A stretch of 64,000 bases of DNA from contig CAZBRT010000002.1 of NCBI GenBank assembly GCA_964494625.1, forward strand, positions 372,001 to 436,000. Direction: 5' to 3'. The notes under the pieces are model-generated. The model was not told the DNA's origin, ran no database searches, and saw only the letters and a program-made list of their open reading frames with translations. A program made the position numbers and the translations under genes. Below, piece by piece: positions 26,355 through 34,310 of this stretch; position 1 is the stretch's first letter, and each line of letters begins with the position of its first letter. Source of the stretch: UBA2784 sp964494625. Its GTDB lineage: Bacteria; Pseudomonadota; Alphaproteobacteria; Micropepsales; Micropepsaceae.

Positions 26355-27092
26355 TCAAGGGGTCAGGACATCAACGCCATTGGGATGTCCGAGCAGCAAG
26401 ACGTCCGCCATGCCGATGAAAAGGCCCGTCTCGACCACGCCGACAATGTGCGAGAGCGTATGATCAAGCGCATGCGCATCGACGATCCGGCCGCAATCCA
26501 TGTCGAGGATGTAGCTGCCATTGTCGGTCACATAAGGATGTGCTTCGCCGCCGCGAATGCGCACGAGATTGCTCTGGCAACCAAGTTCGGCCGCCACATC
26601 GGCGATGCGACGGGCGGTCGCCTTCCAGGCAAAGCGCACCACTTCGACCGGCAAGGGGAAGCGCCCCAGCGTTTCCACCAGCTTGGCCGCATCGGCGATG
26701 ACGACAAGGCGGCGCGAGAAGGTCGCCACCATCTTCTCGCGCAGAAGCGCGCCGCCGCCGCCCTTGATCAGGGTCAGGCCGCGGTCGGTTTCGTCTGCGC
26801 CATCCACGGTCACGTCGATGCGCTCGATGTCTTCAAGCCCCACCAGCGGTATCTTTTCCGCTTTCGCCAGATCCTCGGTTGCCTGCGAGGTGGGCACGCC
26901 ACGGATTTTCAGGCCGCCCCTCACCTTTTCGCCCAGCGCACGCACGAAATGGACAGCGGTTGAGCCGGTGCCCAGCCCCACCACCATGCCGTCCCTGATT
27001 TCCTCCAGCGCCTTAAGGGCCGCTGCTTTCTTCTGATCGTCTGCCGTGGGATAGAGCGCCAATGGAATCTCCGCGCGATGTCGTGATGGCAT
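26355..27092 (-). CDS. rpiA: Ribose-5-phosphate isomerase A
   Basis: Interconverts ribulose 5-phosphate and ribose 5-phosphate. In its 245 residues the signature segments are GLGTGSTAVHFV, DVTVDGADETD, KGGGGALLREK and the C-terminal VVETGLFIG. The start at 27092 gives a somewhat long head before the conserved QKKAAALKALEEI, but no better in-frame ATG is seen. It is followed directly by gor. Confidence 0.94.
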   Translation of the reverse strand: MPSRHRAEIPLALYPTADDQKKAAALKALEEIRDGMVVGLGTGSTAVHFVRALGEKVRGGLKIRGVPTSQATEDLAKAEKIPLVGLEDIERIDVTVDGADETDRGLTLIKGGGGALLREKMVATFSRRLVVIADAAKLVETLGRFPLPVEVVRFAWKATARRIADVAAELGCQSNLVRIRGGEAHPYVTDNGSYILDMDCGRIVDAHALDHTLSHIVGVVETGLFIGMADVLLLGHPNGVDVLTP

Positions 27093-27135
27093 TTCTTAGC
27101 CCATGCAGCCGCGCAAGTCACATCGGGGGAGTTTC

Positions 27136-27723
27136 GTGGGCGATCCGGTTTCACCGCCTGTCATCGACAACAAATGGGTCCGGCTGGAAGTGCTGGCGGC
27201 GCGGCACCGCGATGCCATGCAGGCCGTGGCGGCCGATCCTGACCTCTGGCGCTTCCACTACCAGAACCAATACGGCAAGACCTTTGACCATTGGCTCGAC
27301 CTTTACTGCCAGGGGACCGACGACGGCGACATTTGCTGCTTTGCAGTGTTCGACGTGGCGACCGGGCAGCTGGCCGGGTCATCCACCTTCCTTGCGATCT
27401 CGGCGCCCTTCAAGCGGCTGGAGATCGGCTCGACCTGGTACGCCAAGCCCTTTCAGGGGGGTGTCACAAATCCTGCAACCAAGCTCGCCATGATGACCCA
27501 TGTGTTCGAGACGCTGGGCTGGCGGCGGGTCGAGTTCAAGCTCGATGCCGACAACAAGCGTTCCTGGGCCGCCATGAAGAAGCTGGGCGCCACCGAGGAA
27601 GGCATTTTCCGCAAGCACATGATCCTGCCCGACGGCAAGAACCGCGACAGCGTCTGGTTCAGCGTGATTGATGATGACTGGCCGCGCGTGAAGGCGGGCC
27701 TGATGCAGAGGCTTGAGCGATGA
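27136..27723 (+). CDS. GNAT-family N-acetyltransferase (RimJ/RimL-like)
   Basis: 195 residues if started at the GTG at 27136, which is preceded by GGGGGAG; an in-frame ATG at 27103 lacks a ribosome-binding site and is the alternative. The order is typical of RimJ/L-like acetyltransferases: VRLEVLAARHRDAM, GSTWYAKPFQGG in the acetyl-CoA region, then VEFKLDADNKRSWAAMKKLG. These usually acetylate protein N-termini or small amines, and the substrate is unknown. Its stop overlaps the aquaporin start (ATGA), so the two genes are translationally coupled. Confidence 0.82.
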   Translation: MGDPVSPPVIDNKWVRLEVLAARHRDAMQAVAADPDLWRFHYQNQYGKTFDHWLDLYCQGTDDGDICCFAVFDVATGQLAGSSTFLAISAPFKRLEIGSTWYAKPFQGGVTNPATKLAMMTHVFETLGWRRVEFKLDADNKRSWAAMKKLGATEEGIFRKHMILPDGKNRDSVWFSVIDDDWPRVKAGLMQRLER

Positions 27724-28397
27724 CGGAGAAGGCTATGCCTGCACCCCTTGGCCGGAAAATGCTGGCCGAGTTCTTGGGTAGCGCGTTGTTGCTCGCGACC
27801 GTGATCGGTTCCGGCATCATGGGCGAGACGCTTGCGGGCGGCAATGTGGCCATCGCTCTTCTGGGCAACACGCTGGCAACAGGTGCGATGCTGGTTGTGC
27901 TGATCCTGATTTTCGGGCCGGTGTCGGGCGCGCATTTCAACCCGGCGGTCAGTCTTGTTTTCCTGTTGCGGGGCGATTTGAAGGCAGCGGCGTTTCCGCT
28001 TTACCTTGCAATGCAGGTGGCAGGCGCCATTGTTGGCGTGTGGACCGCGCATGTGATGTTCGATCTGCCCGTCATCCAGGAATCGCTGAAGCACCGCGAG
28101 GGCATGGCACAGCTTTTTTCGGAGGGCGTTGCCACGTTCGGACTTGTGCTTGCGATTTTAGGCTGCGTGATGCGCGCGCCGATGGCTGTGCCCTGGGCCG
28201 TTGGGCTTTACATCAGTGCCGCCTATTGGTTCACGGCATCCACGTCCTTTGCCAATCCGGCGGTAACGTTGGCGCGCTCCATGTCAGACAGTTTTGCGGG
28301 CATCGCGCCATCGGGCGTGCCGGGATTTGTTGCGGCCCAGATCGTCGGCGCACTTGTCGCCGCACTGGTCGCGCGGGTTCTTTGGCCGCGGGCGTAA
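27720..28397 (+). CDS. Aquaporin/MIP-family channel
   Basis: 225-residue six-helix channel with two pore motifs, HFNPAVS (NPA at 74-76) and FANPAVTLAR (NPA at 179-181), the latter followed by the selectivity-filter Arg186. The short second half and TVIGSGIMGE opening resemble bacterial AqpS-like members that occur in arsenic-resistance loci and conduct small neutral solutes such as methylated arsenic species or water. No ars genes are visible here. It overlaps the acetyltransferase by 4 bases and is convergent with glmS, 3 bases away. Confidence 0.88.
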   Translation: MTEKAMPAPLGRKMLAEFLGSALLLATVIGSGIMGETLAGGNVAIALLGNTLATGAMLVVLILIFGPVSGAHFNPAVSLVFLLRGDLKAAAFPLYLAMQVAGAIVGVWTAHVMFDLPVIQESLKHREGMAQLFSEGVATFGLVLAILGCVMRAPMAVPWAVGLYISAAYWFTASTSFANPAVTLARSMSDSFAGIAPSGVPGFVAAQIVGALVAALVARVLWPRA

Positions 28398-28400
28398 GCC

Positions 28401-30224
28401 CTACTCCACCGTCACGCTTTTGGCGAGGTTGCGGGGCTGGTCGACGTCGGTGCCCTTCACCACTGCGGTGTAATACGACAGCAGCTGCACCGGCAGCGTG
28501 TAAAGAATGGGCGTGATGAAGGGATCAGCCTGCGGCACCTCGATGCGCGCCCAGGCGGCGTCGCCCGCCACATCAATGCCCTTGGCGTCCGAGATCAGCA
28601 CCACTTTGCCGCCGCGCGCCATCACTTCCTGCATGTTCGAAACAGTCTTCTCGAACAGCGCATCGTAAGGCGCGATCACGACGACCGGCACTTTTTCGTC
28701 GATCAGGGCGATGGGGCCGTGCTTCATCTCGCCCGCCGCATAGCCCTCGGCGTGGATGTAGGAGATTTCCTTCAGCTTCAGCGCGCCCTCAAGGGCAATC
28801 GGATAGGCAAGCCCGCGGCCGAGATAGAGCACGTCCTGCGCCTTGGCGATCTCGTGCGCGAGGCCTGCGATCTTGGCCTCGTCGGCGAGAAACCGGTTGA
28901 TGAGGCGCGGCAGCTCCATCAGCGCGCCGGTCAGACGGATTTCGCCGTCGCGCGACAATGTTCCACGCTGGCGGCCCGCCGCAATCGCGAGGCACGCAAG
29001 CACGGTCAATTGGCAGGTAAACGCCTTGGTCGAAGCGACACCGATTTCGGGACCCGCATGGGTCGGCCAGACCACATGGCTTTCGCGCGCAATCGAGCTT
29101 TCCGGCACATTGACGATGGAGGCGATGTGCTGGCCGTTATCCTTGCAGTATTTCAGCGCGGCCAGCGTGTCGGCAGTCTCGCCTGATTGCGAGACAAACA
29201 ACGCCAAACCGCCCTTGGGCAAGGCCGCCTCGCGATAACGGAATTCGGAGGCGATGTCGGTTTCCACATGCAGCCGCGCCACACGCTCGAACCAGTATTT
29301 GGCGATCATGGTCGAATAATACGCCGTACCGCAGGCCGACATGGTGATGCGCGGCAGATTGATGAAATCAAACGCCGCCTTGGGCAGGCTTACTTCCTGG
29401 GTCACCGGATTGACGTAGGCGTTCAGCGTATGGCCGATGACTTCCGGCTGGTCGTGGATTTCCTTCGCCATGAAATGACGGTGCGAGCCCTTGTCAACAA
29501 GGCCCGCCGACACAGTGGTGATGCGGATTTCGCGCTTCACCGCCTCGCCATGCTCGTTGAAGAATTCGGCGCCTGCAGCCGTAATCACCGCCCAGTCACC
29601 TTCTTCCAGATAGGTGACGCGATTGGTGAAGGGGGCCAGCGCAAAGGCATCCGATCCCAGATACATCTCGCCCTTGCCATAGCCGACGACCAGCGGGCTG
29701 CCCCGGCGGGCGGCCATCATCATTGGCTCGATACCGGAGAAAAGCACGCCCAGCGCAAACGCACCCTTGAGGCGCGCAAAAGTTGCAGCCGCCGCATCGC
29801 GCGGCGTCATCTGGCGGTCGAGATAATGGGTGATGAGGTGGACGGCGACTTCGGTGTCGGTCTCACTCTCGAATTTGTGGCCGGCGGCGATCAGTTCGTC
29901 GCGCAGCTCCTTGAAGTTCTCGATGATGCCGTTGTGGACGACAGCCACGCGGCTGTTGGAATGGGGATGCGCATTCACTTCGTTGGGAACGCCATGCGTT
30001 GCCCAGCGGGTGTGACCGATACCGGTGGAACCCGGCAGCGGTTCGCGGGCGAGAATTTCCGCAAGGTTCTTCAGTTTGCCGGGGCTGCGGCGTCGCTCGA
30101 TGCGGCCATCGACAAGGGTTGCGATGCCCGCGCTGTCATAGCCGCGATACTCAAGCCGCTTCAGCGACTCCAGGATAAGAGGTGCCGCGTCCGCGTTACC
30201 GATGATGCCGACGATGCCGCACAT
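28401..30224 (-). CDS. glmS: Glutamine-fructose-6-phosphate aminotransferase (isomerizing)
   Basis: Produces glucosamine 6-phosphate, the entry to peptidoglycan and LPS amino sugars. At 607 residues it is normal length. Cys2 of MCGIVGIIG is the glutaminase nucleophile. GHTRWATHG, the paired SIS sugar-isomerase domains (SACGTAYYS; SQSGETADT) and the C-terminal PRNLAKSVTVE are all present. It starts 3 bases after glmU, so both steps of UDP-GlcNAc synthesis are cotranscribed. No glmS ribozyme-like leader fits in that gap. Confidence 0.97.
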   Translation of the reverse strand: MCGIVGIIGNADAAPLILESLKRLEYRGYDSAGIATLVDGRIERRRSPGKLKNLAEILAREPLPGSTGIGHTRWATHGVPNEVNAHPHSNSRVAVVHNGIIENFKELRDELIAAGHKFESETDTEVAVHLITHYLDRQMTPRDAAAATFARLKGAFALGVLFSGIEPMMMAARRGSPLVVGYGKGEMYLGSDAFALAPFTNRVTYLEEGDWAVITAAGAEFFNEHGEAVKREIRITTVSAGLVDKGSHRHFMAKEIHDQPEVIGHTLNAYVNPVTQEVSLPKAAFDFINLPRITMSACGTAYYSTMIAKYWFERVARLHVETDIASEFRYREAALPKGGLALFVSQSGETADTLAALKYCKDNGQHIASIVNVPESSIARESHVVWPTHAGPEIGVASTKAFTCQLTVLACLAIAAGRQRGTLSRDGEIRLTGALMELPRLINRFLADEAKIAGLAHEIAKAQDVLYLGRGLAYPIALEGALKLKEISYIHAEGYAAGEMKHGPIALIDEKVPVVVIAPYDALFEKTVSNMQEVMARGGKVVLISDAKGIDVAGDAAWARIEVPQADPFITPILYTLPVQLLSYYTAVVKGTDVDQPRNLAKSVTVE

Positions 30225-30227
30225 GGC

Positions 30228-31595
30228 TTAATCCTTTTTCTTTGCGGCCAGCTTTTTCGCGCGGAACGATGCTGCCCAGCCCGCAATGTCGCGCTGGTTG
30301 CTGCGTTCCACCGAAAGCGCATCGGCGGGAACATCTTTTGTAATCACGCTGCCGGCGCCCGTGATGGCGCCATCTCCGACCGAAACGGGGGCCACCAGCG
30401 ACGTGTTGGAGCCGATGAAGGCGCGCGCGCCGATCTTCGTTTCGTGCTTGTCGATGCCGTCATAGTTGCAGGTGATGGTGCCCGCGCCGATATTGGCCGC
30501 CTCGCCCACACTTGCGTCGCCGACATAACTCAGATGGTTGATCTTGGCGCCCTTGCCGACTTTTGCTTTTTTCGTTTCCACAAAATTGCCGATATGGGCG
30601 TCCTCGCCGATGTCGCTGCCGGGGCGGATGCGGGCAAAGGGCCCCACAATCGACCGCGCGCGCAAGACGCCGCCTTCGATGTGGCAGAAGGGCTTGATGG
30701 TCACGCCATCTTCCACCACGACATGGGGGCCGAAGACCACGTTCTGTCCAATGGAGACATCGCGGCCGATTTTCGTGTCGAACGCAAACCAGACGGTCTG
30801 CGGATCAGCAAGGGTCGTGCCCGCGTCCATGAATTGCCGGCGCAGGCTTTGCTGAAAGGCGTGTTCGGCAGCGGCAAGGTCCGCCTTGCTGTTCACACCC
30901 AGCACTTCATCGGCTGTCGCCGGCATTGCCTTGCACTTCTTGCCTTGCGCATTTGCCAGACCGACGAGGTCGGTGAGGTAGTACTCACCCTTTGAATTGT
31001 TGGTCGACAGGAACGGCAGGAACGTGCGCGCGGCTTCACCGGTCACCGCCATGACACCGGAATTGCAGAAGCCGACAGCGCGCTCGGCGGAAGTTGCTTC
31101 CTTGAACTCGACAATACGGTCGAGCCATCCATCGTTTGTCTCGATGAGTCGGCCATACTGGGCGGCGTCAGCGGGATGGAAGCCCAGCACCGCACAAGCC
31201 GCATGATTTCGTGTCAACTCATCCAGCAATGCTGCCAGCGTTTCCACCCGGATGATCGGGGTGTCGGCGTAGAGCACAAGGATGTTGCCGGAAAAGCCTT
31301 CCAGCGCGGGCATGGCTGCCATGAGTGCGTGGCCCGTGCCTTGCGGCGGATCCTGAATGGCAATCGTTGCACCCGTCGCTGCGCGCGCAACTTCATCCAT
31401 GCCCTTGCCGACGACAACGACGGTGCGCGCAGCATTGAGCGCCGATGCCGTCGCCAGCACATGCGCCAGCATGGTGCGGCCAGCGATCTCGTGCAGCACT
31501 TTCGGCTTGGACGATTTCATGCGCGTGCCCTGGCCTGCTGCCAGAATCACAACGGCCAATGGCTTGCGCATTGTTTTGGACTGCGGATCGGTCAT
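30228..31595 (-). CDS. glmU: Bifunctional N-acetylglucosamine-1-phosphate uridyltransferase / glucosamine-1-phosphate acetyltransferase
   Basis: 455 residues. The N-terminal pyrophosphorylase carries LAAGQGTRMKSSKPKVLH. The C-terminal half is a left-handed beta helix of hexapeptide repeats (IGEDAHIGNFVETKKAKVG; NIGAGTITCNYDG). Together they convert glucosamine 1-phosphate to UDP-GlcNAc. The ATG at 31595 lacks a recognisable ribosome-binding site; an ATG eight codons in (31571) is possible. The leader contains long C tracts (G on the plus strand). glmS follows after 3 bases. Confidence 0.95.
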   Translation of the reverse strand: MTDPQSKTMRKPLAVVILAAGQGTRMKSSKPKVLHEIAGRTMLAHVLATASALNAARTVVVVGKGMDEVARAATGATIAIQDPPQGTGHALMAAMPALEGFSGNILVLYADTPIIRVETLAALLDELTRNHAACAVLGFHPADAAQYGRLIETNDGWLDRIVEFKEATSAERAVGFCNSGVMAVTGEAARTFLPFLSTNNSKGEYYLTDLVGLANAQGKKCKAMPATADEVLGVNSKADLAAAEHAFQQSLRRQFMDAGTTLADPQTVWFAFDTKIGRDVSIGQNVVFGPHVVVEDGVTIKPFCHIEGGVLRARSIVGPFARIRPGSDIGEDAHIGNFVETKKAKVGKGAKINHLSYVGDASVGEAANIGAGTITCNYDGIDKHETKIGARAFIGSNTSLVAPVSVGDGAITGAGSVITKDVPADALSVERSNQRDIAGWAASFRAKKLAAKKKD

Positions 31596-31609
31596 TCGTT
31601 TGAAGATTT

Positions 31610-31629
31610 GGGGGGGGCGAATTGGGGGG
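31610..31629. promoter_or_regulatory. Paired G tracts in the glmU leader
   Basis: A run of eight G (31610-31617) and a run of six G (31624-31629) are separated by CGAATT, with further GG and GGG groups to 31642. In the glmU transcript these are C tracts just upstream of the ATG. On the plus strand the tracts could form a G-quadruplex or be slippage-prone. Confidence 0.35.
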
Positions 31630-31746
31630 CAAGGTGCGGGCGGACCCTAGTTTGCGCGCAAGCCGTAAAGAATTGACGAATTGTTGCCCTCTGTTAACCA
31701 GTAAGCTGCGCCGCTCCCTAGCAAAATCATGGTATGGCGCGGGCAC

Positions 31747-32457
31747 ATGTTAACGCCGGAAATTGTGGAACTCCCTTTGAGCGACCCCTTTTGCGTCATC
31801 TTCGATCTCGACGGCACGCTGGTCGACACGGCGCCCGACCTTGCCGCCGGCATGAATGCCGCCATGGCCGACCTTGGCTTTCCACCTGTTCCGGTCGCAA
31901 CCGTGCGGCATCTGGTGGGGCGCGGCGCGCGTGTTCTGGTGGAACGCGGTCTTGCGATCAACGGCATTACCTTGCCTTCGTCGGCGGAACTCGATCGGCT
32001 GGTCGGGATATTCCTGGCTCACTACCGCGAGAACATCGCCGATGCCTCGCGCCCTTATGAGGGAGCCGTCGAGGTGCTTGAGGCGCTGGAGCGACGCGGC
32101 GCGCGTCTGGGCATCTGCACCAACAAGCCGACTGATCTTGCGCGCCTTCTGCTCGGCATTCTCGGGCTCGACCGGTTCTTCCATGCCATATTGGGTGCCG
32201 ATGCGTTGCCGGTGAAGAAGCCGCATCCGGAGCATCTGAACCAGACGATCCTGCGTGCTGGCGGCGTGCCCGGCCGTGCGATCATGGTGGGCGACAGTGA
32301 GACGGATGTGGCAACAGCCCGGGCAGCCCAGGTGCCTGTCATCGTGTTCAGCCATGGCTATACGGCCATTGCGCCCCAGGACCTTGGCGCCGATCAGGTT
32401 CTGGATCACTTTTCCGGGCTTTTGCCCGCCTTGACGGCAGCGGGGCTTGACCCTTAA
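31747..32457 (+). CDS. gph: Phosphoglycolate phosphatase-type HAD hydrolase
   Basis: About 236 residues of the HAD superfamily. Motif I is FDLDGTLVDTAPDL, motif II ICTNKP, motif III includes the Lys of PVKKPHPEHL, and motif IV is MVGDSETDV. This layout, with a helical cap after motif I, is that of Gph, which hydrolyses 2-phosphoglycolate. The ATG at 31747 is chosen as closest to the conserved start; an in-frame ATG at 31729 is equally possible and neither has a clear ribosome-binding site. It lies divergent from glmU and upstream of the tRNA gene. Confidence 0.86.
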   Translation: MLTPEIVELPLSDPFCVIFDLDGTLVDTAPDLAAGMNAAMADLGFPPVPVATVRHLVGRGARVLVERGLAINGITLPSSAELDRLVGIFLAHYRENIADASRPYEGAVEVLEALERRGARLGICTNKPTDLARLLLGILGLDRFFHAILGADALPVKKPHPEHLNQTILRAGGVPGRAIMVGDSETDVATARAAQVPVIVFSHGYTAIAPQDLGADQVLDHFSGLLPALTAAGLDP

Positions 32458-32458
32458 G

Positions 32459-32488
32459 AGAGGCGCCTCTTTGGGGCCGTGTCGGCCC
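32459..32488 (+). terminator. Tandem hairpins after gph
   Basis: A 12-base palindrome AGAGGCGCCTCT followed by TTT (32459-32472) is followed at once by GGGCCG-TGT-CGGCCC and TT (32474-32490). They sit just after the gph stop and just before the tRNA 5' end, fitting a terminator that isolates the tRNA or a tRNA-leader processing structure. Confidence 0.5.
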
Positions 32489-32492
32489 TTCA

Positions 32493-32567
32493 GGGCGATT
32501 AGCTCAGCGGGAGAGCACTCCCTTCACACGGGAGGGGTCGCAAGTTCAATCCTTGCATCGCCCACCA
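32493..32567 (+). tRNA. tRNA-Val (anticodon CAC), CCA encoded
   Basis: A complete cloverleaf can be drawn. Acceptor GGGCGAT (32493-32499) pairs with ATCGCCC (32557-32563). The D stem is GCTC/GAGC. The anticodon stem CTCCC/GGGAG encloses TTCACAC with CAC at 32525-32527. The T stem is GCAAG/CTTGC with loop TTCAATC. Discriminator A and an encoded CCA (32565-32567) follow. It reads valine GUG codons. The 3' end lies two bases from the stop codon of the convergent HxlR gene. Confidence 0.97.
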
Positions 32568-32568
32568 T

Positions 32569-33264
32569 TCACGCCGCCTGTTTCACCTTGGCAAGCGAGC
32601 TCAGGCCGATCCATGACTGGATCGAGGATGCCAGTTTGCGATCGCCGGTCAGGATGATTTTGCCCTCGCCTATCGCCTTGCGGATCGGCTCGTATCCCAT
32701 CCAGACTGACGTCATGGCACGCAGGTCGGCGGCCACATAAAGATCGACATCGTGGCCGGGATCGACAGAGCAGAGGTCAACGCCCGCGCCCGGCTCCACC
32801 ACCAGCCACCAAACCTTCATCGTCTTGGGCGCATCGGGGTAGCGGAACTGGATTACGCAGCGACGGTCAGGCAGTGGCTGCGGGTTCAGGTTGCGCCGCA
32901 TGTCCCACATCAGTAATTGCGCGTCGAGCTCCTCCAGCATCAGATCCTTATCGATCCAGCGCTGGCCCCATGCGCCCATCGCCATCACAACAGGCTCAAG
33001 CTCCTGGCCCGCGCGGGTCAGCCTGTATTCAGCACCGGCCTTGCCATCCGGCGACTTCGCGCGAGCGATGATGCCCGCCTCCTCCAGCTCCTTGAGGCGC
33101 TGTGACAGAAGCGCGGGCGACATGCGCGGCACGCCCTTGCGCAGTTCATTGAAGCGCTTGGAGCCCGAGATGAACTCGCGCAGCAGAATGATGGTCCAGC
33201 GCGCGCAGAGAATTTCTGCGGCCATCGCCACGGGACAAAACTGCTTGTAGCTGCCTTCCGCCAC
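32569..33264 (-). CDS. HxlR-family transcriptional regulator with C-terminal extension
   Basis: 231 residues. The N-terminal 100 residues are the HxlR winged helix: QFCPVAMAAEILCARWTIIL with the conserved Cys, then RFNELRKGVPRMSPALLSQR. The C-terminal half (residues about 120-231) resembles a sterol-carrier-like domain often fused to this class. The GTG at 33264 is chosen because GGGAGG lies 5 bases upstream; an ATG at 33300 would add 12 residues. It faces a methyltransferase gene, and the region between carries a strong double dyad, the probable binding site. The sensed signal is unknown. Confidence 0.85.
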   Translation of the reverse strand: MAEGSYKQFCPVAMAAEILCARWTIILLREFISGSKRFNELRKGVPRMSPALLSQRLKELEEAGIIARAKSPDGKAGAEYRLTRAGQELEPVVMAMGAWGQRWIDKDLMLEELDAQLLMWDMRRNLNPQPLPDRRCVIQFRYPDAPKTMKVWWLVVEPGAGVDLCSVDPGHDVDLYVAADLRAMTSVWMGYEPIRKAIGEGKIILTGDRKLASSIQSWIGLSSLAKVKQAA

Positions 33265-33316
33265 TTTCACCTCCCGGTCTGATGCGGGCCAGAATGGCAT
33301 GCCGGAATATCACCAT

Positions 33317-33359
33317 CCAGTTCAGAAACTATATCTGCGTGATTCAGTTCCTGAACTGG
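33317..33359. promoter_or_regulatory. Double inverted-repeat operator between HxlR and methyltransferase genes
   Basis: CCAGTTCAGAAAC (33317-33329) and GTTCCTGAACTGG (33347-33359) are inverted copies with 12 of 13 bases matching and 17 bases between them. Each half is itself a small dyad: CAGTTC-CT-GAACTG is perfect, AGTT-CAGA-AACT is the other. The AT-rich ACTATATCTG between them could hold a -10 box. It fits two HxlR dimers controlling both genes. Confidence 0.7.
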
Positions 33360-33445
33360 ATCGGCGGGGCCTTCGCGGCGCATAGAGCGCGCACTCTGTG
33401 GCGCGCCTCCCCTCAACCCCTTGCGCCCAATGAAGGAAAAGACCC

Positions 33446-34273
33446 ATGAATGCTCTGCCGAATGCCAATCAAGCCCTTTGGGAAAAAGGCGATTTTACGC
33501 GCATCGCCGATTATATGCGCGACAGCGGCGAGGCGCTGGTGCGCGCCATCGGCGTGCTGCCCGGTTTCAGTGTGCTTGATCTGGGCTGTGGCGATGGCAC
33601 CACCGCCATTCCCGCCGCGCAGATGGGCGCCAATGTTTTGGGCGTTGATATTGCGCGCAATCTGGTGGCTGCGGGCAATTCACGGGCGGCCAGCCTTGGC
33701 CTGCGCCACTGCCGGTTCGAACAGGGTGATGCGCGCAATCTGTCGGCCATTGGCGATGACAGCTTTGATCTGGTCATCAGCATATTCGGTGCAATGTTTG
33801 CGCCCGACCCCTACGCCGTTGCCAAAGAAATGACGCGCGTAACGCGGCCCGGCGGTCGCATCGTGATGGGCAACTGGATGCCAGGTGACCCCACGCTGAT
33901 CGCACAGATTCTGAAAATCAGTGCTTCCTATTCACCGCCACCGCCTGCCGGATTTGTCAGCCCGATGAGCTGGGGTGATGTAGATGAGGTGCGCGCGCGC
34001 TTTACCGCCGCGGGCATTCCTGCGCGCAACATCGCGTTCCAGAGAGATGCCTATGTTTTCAAGCATCGGGGCTCGCCGCGCGATTTCCTTTCGACGATGC
34101 GCAGCTATTATGGCCCGATGATGAACGCATTTGCCGCTGCCGAAGCCAATGGCAAAGCAGACGAGCTTCAAGGGGCGCTGGAAATCCTCTTCGACAGCCA
34201 GAATTCCAGCGGCCGTACCGACGAAACACTGATCCGCGCCAACTTCCTGCGCGTGACGGTGAGCGTGCCGTGA
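33446..34273 (+). CDS. Class I SAM-dependent methyltransferase
   Basis: 275 residues. Motif I VLDLGCGDGTTAIPAA, the acidic loop LGVDIA, and post-motif FEQGDARNL, then DLVISIFGAMFAPDP, are the canonical SAM-binding core of the Methyltransf_11/25 class. The C-terminal half, rich in Pro and Ala around residue 175, forms a substrate lid. AAGGAAAAG precedes the ATG. Substrate unknown. Divergent placement from an HxlR repressor suggests induction by a small toxic or signalling compound that the enzyme may methylate. Confidence 0.85.
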   Translation: MNALPNANQALWEKGDFTRIADYMRDSGEALVRAIGVLPGFSVLDLGCGDGTTAIPAAQMGANVLGVDIARNLVAAGNSRAASLGLRHCRFEQGDARNLSAIGDDSFDLVISIFGAMFAPDPYAVAKEMTRVTRPGGRIVMGNWMPGDPTLIAQILKISASYSPPPPAGFVSPMSWGDVDEVRARFTAAGIPARNIAFQRDAYVFKHRGSPRDFLSTMRSYYGPMMNAFAAAEANGKADELQGALEILFDSQNSSGRTDETLIRANFLRVTVSVP

Positions 34274-34282
34274 TAGAATTTT

Positions 34283-34310
34283 GGGGGAGCGAGCTGAGGC
34301 GAGCTCCCCC
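34283..34310. terminator. Hairpin between convergent methyltransferase and hydrolase genes
   Basis: GGGGGAGC (34283-34290) and GCTCCCCC (34303-34310) form a perfect eight-base stem overlapping the hydrolase stop. No good T run follows on either strand, so it may stall polymerase or protect 3' ends rather than act as an intrinsic terminator. Confidence 0.45.

Noticed and set aside
29187..30995. 602-residue plus-strand open frame across glmS and glmU
   Set aside because: It spans two well-recognised minus-strand genes and their junction, and shows no domain.
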